This document shows, in pieces, positions 1-9,476 of a stretch of DNA of 62,197 nucleotides. The notes under the pieces are model-generated. The model was not told the origin of the DNA and searched no databases. It was given only the letters and a program-made list of their open reading frames with translations. Both the position numbers and the translations under genes were made by a program. Source of the DNA: Paludibacteraceae bacterium (GTDB taxonomy: Bacteria; Bacteroidota; Bacteroidia; Bacteroidales; Paludibacteraceae); NCBI GenBank assembly GCA_024692565.1, contig JAILMN010000037.1, forward strand, positions 1 through 62,197. Direction: 5' to 3'. Positions within the stretch are counted from its first letter, which is position 1. Each line of letters begins with the position of its first letter.

Positions 1-1
1 C

Positions 2-649
2 AATTTTGCGAAGTTCTTTACGCATAGCGAAGCTATTCAGACCTTCCTCTATTCGGTCATGATCGCGGTATTCAACACCGCCATCTGTCTGCTGATCGGC
101 TATCCGGCGGCGTACATCATGGCGCAGGAAGATTTCAAGACCCCCAAGGTGATGGCAATGCTGTTCATCCTACCGATGTGGATCAATTTCCTGTTGCGCA
201 CGGTAGCGACGGTGGAGTTGTTCAACATGTGCGGTTTGCCGTTGGGCGAAGGTGCATTGCTTTTCGGTCTGTGTTACGACTATCTGCCGTTCATGATTTA
301 CCCGATTTATAACACGCTGCAGAAGATGGACAATTCGTTAGTAGAGGCGGCGCAAGACTTGGGTGCGAATAAATGGACGTGTTTCTGGAAGGTGATCGTG
401 CCGCTGAGTATGCCGGGTGTGTATAGCGGTATTGTGATGGTGTTTATGCCGACCGTTTCGACGTTTGCTATCGCGGAGTTGCTGACGCATAACAATATCA
501 AGTTGTTCGGTAGCCTGATTCAAGATTATATTACGACGACCGACCTGCTGAACTATGGTGCGGTGCTGTCGTTGGTACTGCTGATCATCATCGGTTTGAC
601 GAGTTTCTTCGGCGACCATGACGCAAAAGAGGAAGGAGGGGTGGTATGA
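2..649 (+). CDS. potB: Spermidine/putrescine ABC transporter permease PotB (5' partial)
   Basis: Cut by the left window edge: the frame is open from base 2, so the ATG at 59 is internal. It encodes an inner-membrane permease of a polyamine-type ABC importer. About 215 residues remain where the family has roughly 265-280, so some 50 N-terminal residues are missing. Seen: several hydrophobic helices and the permease EAA loop (EAAQDLGANKWTCFWKV) that contacts the ATPase. The stop overlaps the next start by 4 bp (ATGA), and a second permease and a binding protein follow, as in pot operons. The ATPase gene (potA) would be expected upstream, outside the window. Family assignment is firm; substrate (spermidine or putrescine) is inferred from homology and context. 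Confidence 0.93.
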   Translation, partial: NFAKFFTHSEAIQTFLYSVMIAVFNTAICLLIGYPAAYIMAQEDFKTPKVMAMLFILPMWINFLLRTVATVELFNMCGLPLGEGALLFGLCYDYLPFMIYPIYNTLQKMDNSLVEAAQDLGANKWTCFWKVIVPLSMPGVYSGIVMVFMPTVSTFAIAELLTHNNIKLFGSLIQDYITTTDLLNYGAVLSLVLLIIIGLTSFFGDHDAKEEGGVV

Positions 650-1986
650 GATTTAAGATTGCTTCGCTGCTGGTGCTTTTCAGCGTGACGGGTTTGGCGC
701 AGTCGAATCTGACGTATGAGTTGAAAGTGGGTTCGACAGGAGAGAACGGGTTGCTGGCGGCTTTTCCGGAGAGTTATGCCGGGGAGAAGGTGAATATAGG
801 AATTAAGAATTCAGAATTCAGAATTCAGAGTTCAGATTCTTTGGATTTTGTGTTTGTGAGTGAGGAGCAGCCAAGAGTGGCTGATGGATTCGACAGCATC
901 TACAGTTATACGGATGATGCGGATGTGCGGTGGTCTGTCTGGCGCACAAAGAAAGAGGTGAAGAACCGCGGTCAGCGTGTATTGCGTCAGAATGCGTATG
1001 CTACGTTCGAGCGCTATGTGACGGAGCAGACGGCAGAAGCGAAACGCAGCAGAGGTTGGATCTGGTGGTTGTTTGCGGGTTTGGTGTTAGCAGGTGTGAT
1101 TGCATACGGTTGCAGCATCGTGTTGCAGCGTCGCAAGGAGAAAAGCCTGCCGCCTGTGGAGCAGGAGATCTTACGCCGCAAACGGATGGGTAACAGGCGT
1201 CATTACGGTTCGCAAGCGTATCTATGGTTACTGCTGTTAGTGCTGTATGCGCCGATTGCGCTGATTGCCGTTTTCTCGTTCACGAAGAGTAAGATTTTGG
1301 GTAACTGGACAGGATTCTCATTGGATCTGTACGTCAACCTGTTTACGGGTAAGGCAGATGCAGGACTGAACAGCGCTATCTGGTACACGGTGGTGATCGC
1401 TTTGGTAGCAGCAGTTTGCTCAACGCTCTTGGGTACGCTCGCGGCAATAGGTATTTACAACATGCGTGCGCGGAGTCGTAAGGCGGTGAGTCTGCTTAAC
1501 TCCGTGCCGATGATCAACCCCGATATCATCACCGGTATTTCGTTGTTCCTGCTGTTCGTAGCGTTGGGAATGAGTCAGGGTTTGGCGACGGTGTGCATCG
1601 CGCATGTGGTGTTCTGTACGCCGTATGTGGTGCTGAGTGTGCTACCGCGATTGAGCAGGATGAACCCGAATACGTATGAGGCGGCGTTGGACTTAGGTGC
1701 TACACCAGCTCAAGCGCTTCGTATGGTGATGTTGCCGGAGTTATGGCCGGGTATGCTGAGCGGCTTTATCTTGGCGCTGACGCTGAGTGTGGATGATTTC
1801 GGAGTGACATTCTTCACGAAGGGTAGCGGCGGTTTGGAAACGCTGAGTACATTCATCTATTCGGATGCCCGCAAAGGCGGTTTGACGCCGGAATTGCGTC
1901 CGCTATTCACGCTTATCCTACTCGTGATGTTAATTGGACTGATAGTAATCAATATACGTAATAACAAACAAGAAGAAAAGAAATGA
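646..1986 (+). CDS. potC: PotC-type polyamine permease with a fused N-terminal secreted-type domain
   Basis: 446 aa. From about residue 190 on it is an ordinary PotC permease: LNSVPMINPDIITGISLF, then the EAA loop EAALDLGATPAQALRMV, ending in a basic tail. In front of it is something PotC normally lacks: a signal peptide (residues 1-19), about 120 residues of unrecognised extracytoplasmic sequence and a transmembrane helix near 142-165. ATG 1186 (residue 181) would give a PotC of normal length, but no stop separates the two parts, so the frame reads as one polypeptide. The N-domain carries a 7-bp repeat array (801-835). Overlaps potB and potD by 4 bp each. The permease call is firm; the role of the N-domain is unknown, and an upstream gene fused to potC is the simplest reading. 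Confidence 0.88.
   Translation: MRFKIASLLVLFSVTGLAQSNLTYELKVGSTGENGLLAAFPESYAGEKVNIGIKNSEFRIQSSDSLDFVFVSEEQPRVADGFDSIYSYTDDADVRWSVWRTKKEVKNRGQRVLRQNAYATFERYVTEQTAEAKRSRGWIWWLFAGLVLAGVIAYGCSIVLQRRKEKSLPPVEQEILRRKRMGNRRHYGSQAYLWLLLLVLYAPIALIAVFSFTKSKILGNWTGFSLDLYVNLFTGKADAGLNSAIWYTVVIALVAAVCSTLLGTLAAIGIYNMRARSRKAVSLLNSVPMINPDIITGISLFLLFVALGMSQGLATVCIAHVVFCTPYVVLSVLPRLSRMNPNTYEAALDLGATPAQALRMVMLPELWPGMLSGFILALTLSVDDFGVTFFTKGSGGLETLSTFIYSDARKGGLTPELRPLFTLILLVMLIGLIVINIRNNKQEEKK
801..835 (+). repeat. Heptamer array inside potC (5 x 7 bp)
   Basis: Five contiguous 7-bp units: AATTAAG, AATTCAG three times, AGTTCAG. They are translated as part of the potC N-terminal domain (IKNSEFRIQSSDS). The same unit family (AATTCAG/AAGTCAG) recurs in miaA and tsaB. 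Confidence 0.9.
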
Positions 1987-3221
1987 AAAAACTCTTTTAT
2001 GTGGCTCTTGCAGCCATCGTGTTGACGGCTTGCGGCGGTACGGACCGTGCGCATCAATTGAAAGTGCTCAACTGGGCGGACTACATTGACGAGAACGTCA
2101 AAGCCAATTTTGAGCAGTGGTATTTTGACCAGACAGGCGAGAAAGTGGAACTGGTCTATGAGACTTTTGACATCAACGAAACAGCGCTGACGAAGATCGA
2201 AGTGGGACACGAGGACTATGACCTGTTCTGCCCGAGTGAGTATATCATCGAGCGCATGCTGAAGAAGGATTTGATTTTGCCGATTCAGAAGGAGTTGATT
2301 CCTGATTCGATTAGGTATTTCGATAATATCTCTCCGTTCGTGACAGATAAATTCCAGCAGATGGCTCCGAACGAGAACGTGAAAGTGAGCGACTACACGG
2401 TAGGTTACATGTGGGGTACGACGGGATTTATCTATAATCCTCAGTTCGTGAATAGTGAAGATTTGCAGTCGTGGGGTGCAGTGCTGAATCCGAAGTTTGA
2501 GGATAAGATTCTGATGAAGGACGCTTTCCGCGATGTATATTCGGTGTTAGTGTTGTACGCTTTTGCCGATCAGATTGAGAAAGGCGAAGTGCAACGCGAG
2601 GAGTTGGTTCGCGACATCACACCGGAGCGTGTAGCTGCCGTGAAGGAGATTTTGCTGAAGGCAAAGAAGCAGATTTGCGGTTGGGAAGTGGACTTCGGCA
2701 AGGAGGAGATGACCAAAGGTAAAGCATGGTTGAACCTGAGCTGGAGCGGCGATGCGCAGTTCGCTATCGAAGAGGCTGCCGAGATTGGTGTGCTGCTCGA
2801 TTATATCGTGCCGCAAGAGGGTTCGAACGTATGGTTCGACGGATGGGTGATTCCGAAGTACGCGAAGAACACGAAAGCCGCTACGTATTTCATCGATTAT
2901 ATGTGTAAGGCAGAGAACGCGTTAGCGAACATGGGTGAGATCGGTTATGTATCTTGCGCAGGCGGCGAGAAAGCTGCGGCTACCATATTGGCGGATCAGA
3001 ATGACGAGGAAGCATGGCCGGAGACTGTTGATGCCAGTTATTTCTTCGGCGAGGAGCCTATTGAGGTGGACGGCGAGGCATTGGATCCTCACGCGCTGCA
3101 TCTAAATCCGGTTTACTATGCCGACAAGAGTATCATTGACCGTTGCGCGCTGATGCACGATGCGGGTGACGCACAGGAGATGTTGCTCGAGATGTGGAAT
3201 GAGATTAAATTAGCTCGATGA
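1983..3221 (+). CDS. potD: Polyamine-binding lipoprotein PotD
   Basis: 412 aa. Substrate-binding component of the polyamine ABC importer, held at the periplasmic face as a lipoprotein: the signal peptide ends in the lipobox LTAC with Cys17. The mature protein starts with the PotD-type LKVLNWADYIDENV and continues as a periplasmic binding protein of typical length. WFDGWVIPKYAKNT is the usual hinge-side segment of this family. Overlaps potC by 4 bp at the 5' end and the TPR gene by 4 bp at the 3' end, implying translational coupling. The exact polyamine bound is not visible from sequence. Confidence 0.93.
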   Translation: MKKLFYVALAAIVLTACGGTDRAHQLKVLNWADYIDENVKANFEQWYFDQTGEKVELVYETFDINETALTKIEVGHEDYDLFCPSEYIIERMLKKDLILPIQKELIPDSIRYFDNISPFVTDKFQQMAPNENVKVSDYTVGYMWGTTGFIYNPQFVNSEDLQSWGAVLNPKFEDKILMKDAFRDVYSVLVLYAFADQIEKGEVQREELVRDITPERVAAVKEILLKAKKQICGWEVDFGKEEMTKGKAWLNLSWSGDAQFAIEEAAEIGVLLDYIVPQEGSNVWFDGWVIPKYAKNTKAATYFIDYMCKAENALANMGEIGYVSCAGGEKAAATILADQNDEEAWPETVDASYFFGEEPIEVDGEALDPHALHLNPVYYADKSIIDRCALMHDAGDAQEMLLEMWNEIKLAR

Positions 3222-6145
3222 GAAAACTCATTTTTATACTTTTCTGCCTCGCGACGCTTAGTTTGAGTGCTCAGACGACGGAGATGGAGTCGCGCTTTAA
3301 TGAGTTGGCGGCTCGTTTTGACGGTCGTGACAAGTTGTTACAGCGTGATCTGAAGGCTTATCTGCAAGCTTTCCCTTACACCACGTTCGCCGATGAGGTG
3401 AACTTCATGCAAGGTGTGCTGCAGGTAGAGAAAGGCCATTACAAGCAGAGTCTGAAATACTTGGAGCCGATTGATGCGCAAGCGCTGACGCGTCCTCATC
3501 AGGCAGACTATTCGTTTTATCGCGGTTATGCGTACCTGATGCAACAGGAGTATGCGCGTGCAGCGATTTATTTCAATGCGTTGAGCAAGGGCAACAGTCG
3601 TCACGTGACGCGCGGAACATATTATTACGCGTACTGCATGTATAAACTGGAGCGTTATGACGAAGCGTTGCCGGCATTGGAGAAATTGGAGAACGAGCCT
3701 GCATATGCCAAGACCGTGCCGTATTACATTGTGCAGATTCAGTATGCGCGAGGCGAATACGAGGCGGTGGAAGAGCGCGCCAAGACCCTGCTTCGTGAGC
3801 ATCCGGAGAGCATCAACAACGGCGAGTTGCATCGCCTATTGGGTGAGATTGCTTATCAGAAAGGCGATTTTGCGGATGCTGTGGCACATCTGACGCAGTA
3901 CGAGCAAGCGGCAGCTGCTGAAGGCGAGGCGCTGATGCGCAACGACATGTTTATGTTAGGCACGGCGGAGTACCGGTTGGGCGAATACGAAGAGGCGGTG
4001 CGCTACCTGAAGAAAGTGAAACAGGAGCAAGACACCATTTCAGAGGCAACCTGCCTGACGATGGGTAATGCGTACGTGAAGTTGAATCAACCGGAGCAGG
4101 CGAAACTGTCGTACCAGGCTGCGGCAGCGTATAAGTTGACACCGTCGGTAACGGAAGAGGCAAGTTATAACTACACATTGTGTACTTATGAGAGTTCGAG
4201 TGCGTTAGGCGAGTCCGTGCGTGCTTTCAATGATTTCTTACGTCAGTTCCCTGACTCGAAATACGAAAACCGCATCTATCAGATGATGAGTGATGCGTTG
4301 ATGCAGAGTAAGAACTACGCGGCAGCAATCGCGATGTTGGATTCGATAGGCAGTCCTTCGCCGAAGATGCTGCAGACGAAGCAATATCTGCGTTATCAGT
4401 TAGGTGCAGATAATTTCCTGCAAGGCAAGATGCAAGAGGCTGTCGATTGGACGACGCAGGTGATTGACCACACGAAAGAGTCGGCTAAGTATACGACGGA
4501 GGCCTATTATATCCGCGCGGAAGCCAATTATCGTTTGCGCAACTATAAAGCCTGCGAGCAGGACTTGAATACGTTCTTCGGCAGGTCTGATGCCCGTCAG
4601 TCGGCTAACTACACGGTGGCGCGTTATACGCAAGGTTATACCGCATTCTCGCAAGGAGACTATGACAAAGCGCGCAGTGCTTTCTCGCAGTATATAGACG
4701 GTGTGTTAGTGACAGATCCGACGTATGCTGATGCGCTGAACCGTATCGGCGACTGCTATTTCAATGCGCGTCAGTTCCCGCAGGCGATCACGTATTATAC
4801 ACAGGTGAGCAACCTGCAGGCCGCGGGTGCGGACTATGCGATGTTCCAACGCGGTTATGCGTTAGGATTGCAGCACAAATACAGCGAGAAGATCAGTGTG
4901 TTGCGCGAACTGGTGAAGCGTTATCCGAAGTCCGATTATGCGGATGACGGTGTGTATGAAATTGCGCGTGCGCAGTTGCAGCAAGAGGATGAGCGCGGTG
5001 CGATAGTGACCTATGAGCAGTTGCTGTCGAGTTATCCGCATTCGACTCTTGCGCGCAAGGCGTCGTTAGAGCGCGCGATGCTGTATCGCAATATCGGTCA
5101 GACGGAACAGGCTATCGCGGCTTATCGCAAGACAATAGAGAAATATCCGGCGACAGAAGAGGCATATACCGCTTTGGATGCGCTGCAGGCGCTGTATGTG
5201 GAAACGGGTAATGTGAATGAGTACCTGGCTTACACGAAGAAGTTGGCGAAGATGAATATGAACGTCACCACGCAGGAGGACAGCCTGCTTTATGCGGCAG
5301 CGGAGATGCAGTATATGCAGGCGGCGTATCAGAAGGCGACGGTGTCGCTCAGCAATTACCTGACGCAGTTTTGCGCAGGTGGTCGTTATTGCACGACGGC
5401 ACGCTATTACTTAGCCGATTCGTATTACCGCTTGGGTAAACGCAGCGAGGCTTTGGAGCAATATAAAGTGCTGGCAGAGATGGCGGCTAACCCCTATCAG
5501 GAAGAGTCAGCTACCCGCGTGGCGGAGATCTGTTACGACAAAGGCGACTATGCCTGCGCGATGGATGCGTTCTACCGCATGCATTCGTTGAGCTCAAGTC
5601 GCGAGAACACGACGATAGCCCGTTTGGGTATCCTGCGTTGCAGTCAAGCAATAGGTCGTCATCAGGCGGCTATTGACATTGCGGAGCAGATATTGAACGA
5701 CCCGCCGGTGAGCGAAGAGACGAAGGCGGAAGCGTTGTACGGTCGCGCGAAAGCGTATGTGGCGCTTAAGCAGTGGAGTAAGGCTCAACCGGATCTGAAG
5801 GCGCTGTCATCGGAAGTGCGTACGGCACAAGGAGCGGAAGCGAAATATCTGTTGGCGCAGAGTTATTTCGAGGCCAAAGAGTTTGATGCTGCTGAGGCCG
5901 AGGTGATGGCATTCACGCAGATGAATACGTCGCAGCAGTATTGGTTGGCGCGCGCATTGATTCTGCTGAGCGATATCAACCGCGAGCGCGGCGATTATTT
6001 CCAAGCGCGTCAGTACCTGCTGGTGCTGCAGCAGAACTACACGCGCACGGATGATGACATACAGTCCTTGGCGAGCGGCCGTTTGGCGCAACTCGACAAA
6101 CTGGAGAAACCTGTAGTAAAGGAGGAGAACGATGAGGAAGATTGA
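3218..6145 (+). CDS. Exported TPR-repeat protein, 975 aa
   Basis: Signal peptide (MRKLIFILFCLATLSLSAQ), then almost the whole length is tetratricopeptide-type helical repeats (for example GDFADAVAHLTQYE, GEYEEAVRYLKKV, QFPQAITYYTQV). Such proteins are scaffolds; no enzyme motif is present. It overlaps potD by 4 bp and the outer-membrane barrel gene by 14 bp, so it is in the same transcript. An exported TPR protein next to a TonB-receptor-like barrel protein is a recurring Bacteroidales pair, and I infer they act together at the outer membrane. Whether either contributes to polyamine uptake is unknown. The C-terminus is acidic (KEENDEED). Confidence 0.85.
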   Translation: MRKLIFILFCLATLSLSAQTTEMESRFNELAARFDGRDKLLQRDLKAYLQAFPYTTFADEVNFMQGVLQVEKGHYKQSLKYLEPIDAQALTRPHQADYSFYRGYAYLMQQEYARAAIYFNALSKGNSRHVTRGTYYYAYCMYKLERYDEALPALEKLENEPAYAKTVPYYIVQIQYARGEYEAVEERAKTLLREHPESINNGELHRLLGEIAYQKGDFADAVAHLTQYEQAAAAEGEALMRNDMFMLGTAEYRLGEYEEAVRYLKKVKQEQDTISEATCLTMGNAYVKLNQPEQAKLSYQAAAAYKLTPSVTEEASYNYTLCTYESSSALGESVRAFNDFLRQFPDSKYENRIYQMMSDALMQSKNYAAAIAMLDSIGSPSPKMLQTKQYLRYQLGADNFLQGKMQEAVDWTTQVIDHTKESAKYTTEAYYIRAEANYRLRNYKACEQDLNTFFGRSDARQSANYTVARYTQGYTAFSQGDYDKARSAFSQYIDGVLVTDPTYADALNRIGDCYFNARQFPQAITYYTQVSNLQAAGADYAMFQRGYALGLQHKYSEKISVLRELVKRYPKSDYADDGVYEIARAQLQQEDERGAIVTYEQLLSSYPHSTLARKASLERAMLYRNIGQTEQAIAAYRKTIEKYPATEEAYTALDALQALYVETGNVNEYLAYTKKLAKMNMNVTTQEDSLLYAAAEMQYMQAAYQKATVSLSNYLTQFCAGGRYCTTARYYLADSYYRLGKRSEALEQYKVLAEMAANPYQEESATRVAEICYDKGDYACAMDAFYRMHSLSSSRENTTIARLGILRCSQAIGRHQAAIDIAEQILNDPPVSEETKAEALYGRAKAYVALKQWSKAQPDLKALSSEVRTAQGAEAKYLLAQSYFEAKEFDAAEAEVMAFTQMNTSQQYWLARALILLSDINRERGDYFQARQYLLVLQQNYTRTDDDIQSLASGRLAQLDKLEKPVVKEENDEED

Positions 6146-7979
6146 TATCAATATGAGGGGCTTCGTAATTAGCGGTTTAGCGGTCTTGTGCTTGGCTGCA
6201 CAGGCGCAGAACGACTCAGTGCTCAACCGCAGTGTGACGGTGGAGCGTGATTTCCAGCCGGTTATTCAGACTGCAGGTAAAGTGGCGACGAAGCCGGCAG
6301 TGGTGGAGACGAAGATAGAACCGGCTCCGATTGAGTATTCCGATTATACGGCAGAGGTCAATCCCGGTACTGCTTTTCATCCGCTTTTGTCCCAACCCAC
6401 GCGTTTCACTAGCAGCGATCCGTTCCACGGTTATGTACGCGGTGCGTTAGGTCATCCGAATACTTTGTTTGATTTCGGCTATCATCTTGACGACGGCAAG
6501 AAGTCGATATTGGATGTGTATGCACATCATAAGGCTGAATGGGGTTTGGCGACGCTGAGCAAGACGAAAGTGGGAATGGATTTCGCGCATACCTTCAGCA
6601 CGTGCGACCTCTATTTCGGGTTGAACGGCGGTAATGTATTCTACCATAAATACGGTCATTTCTATGACTACAGTTCGACGCACGGTATGTGGGCGAAGAA
6701 TAGCGAGTCTTATCCGAAACCTCGTACGATAGGCGAGACCGATAAGACGGCGTTATGGACGGTAGAGGCATTTGTGGGTGTTCGGTCTAATCCCAAGCAG
6801 GATTTCCAATACAAGGTGCAGACGGGTTATATGCTGTTCGCTAAGCCGGGTGCTATCTTGGAGCATCAGATCCGCACACACGCGTCATTCGATTGGCACA
6901 GCGATGCGCATCATGTGGGTATGATTGCCTATGTGCAGAATAACTTGCTGCAGTTGACGGGTTTGGCTGCGGCGATTCCGGATTCTCTGTACTCGAATAG
7001 TCACGACATCCGTTTGGAGCCATATTATGCCTATGAGGGCAAGCGTTTCCGCATCCATTTAGGAGTCGGATTAGATATGAACGTAGGAGCAGGACATAAT
7101 GCGTTGTCGAGCATAGAGGACCTCAGTTTTGCTCCGTCGCCACATATTCGTATGGAGGCGCAGATTGCCAAACAGTGGCTGACTATTTATGCGGATATAG
7201 ACGGCGATCACGGATCCGGTAGTTTGCAGGATTTTATGGAGGAGAACCGCTATCGTCTGATACATGATGGTATCATTGATCACCATTTTGCATCTTATAC
7301 GCCGGTAGATGCAGAGTTAGGATTCCATATTCGTCCATACCGCGACCTGCTGATTGAGATTCACGGAGGTTACGCGTATATGATCAGCGAGACGAACCTG
7401 ATTGCGCATACAGATTCAGCGCAGTTCAAGCTATTGAATAAGAAACTGTACGCACCCGGCGATTTCGGATACAAGTACGGCGATTATCACCGCGGTAAGA
7501 TCGGAGGTCAACTCAATTATCATCTGCAGGACGTAGTGCGCATCAATCTGTCCGGAGATTATTATATCTGGAAACCCATCGGCGACAGCGTCGTTTATGA
7601 CCGCCCGAGTTGGGAGTTAGGTCTGCGTATTGATGGTCGCATTGACAAACACTGGACGCTTTATTCAGATAACCGCTTTGTAGGTAGCCGAACAGCGCGC
7701 GTGCGCAATGAATCGACCGACTCATATGTTAATGTGACGTTGCGTCCGACGATTGATTTGAACCTCGGAGTGCAATATGATCTGTGGGTAGGCAAAGCGA
7801 AAGGCGCAAGCGGATTAGAAATTCGTGAGGACCATGCGCAAGTGCTGCGTCCGGAGCCGAAGCCGAACCTGTCGCTATTCTTCCAGCTCAATAACTGGTT
7901 GCACCGCAAGAACGAGATCTACTACGGTTACCGTAGCCAAGGAATCAATTTCCTATTAGGCGCTACGTACCGCTTCTAA
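6132..7979 (+). CDS. Outer-membrane beta-barrel protein (TonB-receptor-like)
   Basis: 615 aa. Two starts are possible, ATG 6132 and ATG 6153; the second gives a cleaner signal peptide (MRGFVISGLAVLCLAAQA). The mature N-terminus has LNRSVTVERDFQPVIQ, seen in the Bacteroidales barrel protein that accompanies the TPR protein; no plug domain or TonB box is evident. The rest alternates aromatic and polar residues in strand-like blocks and ends GINFLLGATYRF, a terminal aromatic typical of barrel proteins recognised by the BAM machinery. Last gene of the + strand operon, followed by a bidirectional terminator. Substrate unknown. Confidence 0.82.
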   Translation: MRKIDINMRGFVISGLAVLCLAAQAQNDSVLNRSVTVERDFQPVIQTAGKVATKPAVVETKIEPAPIEYSDYTAEVNPGTAFHPLLSQPTRFTSSDPFHGYVRGALGHPNTLFDFGYHLDDGKKSILDVYAHHKAEWGLATLSKTKVGMDFAHTFSTCDLYFGLNGGNVFYHKYGHFYDYSSTHGMWAKNSESYPKPRTIGETDKTALWTVEAFVGVRSNPKQDFQYKVQTGYMLFAKPGAILEHQIRTHASFDWHSDAHHVGMIAYVQNNLLQLTGLAAAIPDSLYSNSHDIRLEPYYAYEGKRFRIHLGVGLDMNVGAGHNALSSIEDLSFAPSPHIRMEAQIAKQWLTIYADIDGDHGSGSLQDFMEENRYRLIHDGIIDHHFASYTPVDAELGFHIRPYRDLLIEIHGGYAYMISETNLIAHTDSAQFKLLNKKLYAPGDFGYKYGDYHRGKIGGQLNYHLQDVVRINLSGDYYIWKPIGDSVVYDRPSWELGLRIDGRIDKHWTLYSDNRFVGSRTARVRNESTDSYVNVTLRPTIDLNLGVQYDLWVGKAKGASGLEIREDHAQVLRPEPKPNLSLFFQLNNWLHRKNEIYYGYRSQGINFLLGATYRF

Positions 7980-8004
7980 GGAGGAGTGCGTATGTTCTAA
8001 AACT

Positions 8005-8034
8005 AATCAGCCGACCTCTTGAGGCCGGCTGATT
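8005..8034. terminator. Bidirectional terminator hairpin between convergent operons
   Basis: Inverted repeat with arms AATCAGCCG and CGGCTGATT, extended by CCT/AGG around a 4-nt loop. It fills the 57-bp gap between the convergent barrel and OmpA-family genes. T-tracts are short on both sides. Confidence 0.75.
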
Positions 8035-8036
8035 GA

Positions 8037-9476
8037 TTAATCTTTAATTTGCTCTATATCTTCATCGCCTGTAGCCGTAATGGTAAACTCTACGCGACGG
8101 TTGCGAGCACGTCCTTCTTCGGTTTTATTATCCGCAATAGGTTCTGATTCTCCTTTTCCTTCCGCAGTAATACGGTCGCCCGCTACCCCACGCCGGATGA
8201 GTTCGTTCCGTACGGCATTTGCGCGTCCTTCGGATAGAATCTGGTTGGCTTGCTCGGAGCCGACATCATCCGTGTGTCCGGTGATACGGACGGAGATGCC
8301 CGGGTGAGCCTGCATGAATTGCGCCAACTCATTGAGTGCCTGTTCGGACTGTGGCAATATCTGCGTTTTGTTAGTCGCGAAGAACAAGTTATGCAGCACC
8401 ACTTTAGCTCCTACCTTGATCGGGATAACAATAGTAGGAGTATCCGCAGGAGGTGGTGGAGGAGGTGTAGTAGTAACCGGCGGTTTAGTTGGGTTAGTCG
8501 GTTTAGTAACCGGCGGTTTGGGTTTGGTCTTGACGGGCTTGGGTTCGTTCATCTGGAACAACACGGCAAACTTTGCTCCGACGAGCAGCGAGTGAGCGCC
8601 GGATGAAGAGCAAGCGAATGAATTATTCACGGTGATGTCTCTCGGTTGTGCAACCTGGGCAAGTTCCACAGTCGTGTTTCCGGGTTGTGCGCAACTATTG
8701 AGTCCGTAGTCGGCGAACAGCGCGATGCGGTACAGAATCTGCTTCTTCGCTTTTTTATTCCTACCCCGTTGGTAATTGCCTCGCTGGTTATATCCACGAC
8801 CGTTTTTCCCTCCTTTGCCTTTTCCTCTCTGCTGAGGCTCGAAAAACGAATTGAGGACAAGTCCTATTTCTGCGGATAGTTGTGCGTTGACCGGTGCAGC
8901 AGCCCAGTTGCCCGACGTGCGTTCCACGGAGGTGTAGGCATCATGTACCGGCACATTGTCCAACGAACCGATAAGGGTAGGATCGGTCAGATAAGTATTA
9001 ACCGTGGTGGAGGTGTTTGCCGTATGCAGAAGCGGGAAACCGATACGCGCTCCAGCGAGGAAATAATATCTGTCGGCGAAGATGGCTCCTATCTGGATGG
9101 GGATATTGAGTTGTCCCATGAGTTGGGTTTCCGACCATGATTGGAAATCGAAGGTCTCCAGCATATATTGTCCAGCCGGCAACCCGACGGTATATGAGAT
9201 CTGCTTTTGAAACGGTAACATGTTTGTTTTGTCGCTGATGAGCGAAAACTCCAATCCGGTATGCACCATCAGTTTGCGATAGCGCCATTCATAGCCAGCC
9301 TGCAGTTTCCCCCCGGCCAATCCGGCAGAGGTTCCGAGCGCAGCATCATGAAGCAAAGCCGAATAGCCGATACCGGCTTCGGCGCTCAAGAAATGCAGAC
9401 TCTCCGTCTTGACGTCTGCGTATAGAGGCGCCACCCCGAGGGTCAAGCAAAGTATTATCGTTCGAAATGCTTTCAT
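8037..9476 (-). CDS. OmpA-family outer-membrane protein
   Basis: 479 aa. Signal peptide (cleavage near LYADVK), an N-terminal barrel of about 300 residues with a basic Gly/Arg/Lys loop around residue 215-245, a proline/threonine/lysine linker (KPPVTKPTNPTKPP), then a C-terminal OmpA peptidoglycan-binding domain. Seen in that domain: FFATNKTQILPQSEQALNEL, ITGHTDDVGS, LSEGRANAVRNELIRRG and ARNRRVEF, the residues that hold diaminopimelate. It should anchor the outer membrane to peptidoglycan. Overlaps the end of the upstream C10 protease gene by 4 bp (ATGA) and is the last gene of the surface operon. The barrel part resembles the protein at 26737-27633, the first gene of the same operon. Confidence 0.9.
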   Translation of the reverse strand: MKAFRTIILCLTLGVAPLYADVKTESLHFLSAEAGIGYSALLHDAALGTSAGLAGGKLQAGYEWRYRKLMVHTGLEFSLISDKTNMLPFQKQISYTVGLPAGQYMLETFDFQSWSETQLMGQLNIPIQIGAIFADRYYFLAGARIGFPLLHTANTSTTVNTYLTDPTLIGSLDNVPVHDAYTSVERTSGNWAAAPVNAQLSAEIGLVLNSFFEPQQRGKGKGGKNGRGYNQRGNYQRGRNKKAKKQILYRIALFADYGLNSCAQPGNTTVELAQVAQPRDITVNNSFACSSSGAHSLLVGAKFAVLFQMNEPKPVKTKPKPPVTKPTNPTKPPVTTTPPPPPPADTPTIVIPIKVGAKVVLHNLFFATNKTQILPQSEQALNELAQFMQAHPGISVRITGHTDDVGSEQANQILSEGRANAVRNELIRRGVAGDRITAEGKGESEPIADNKTEEGRARNRRVEFTITATGDEDIEQIKD

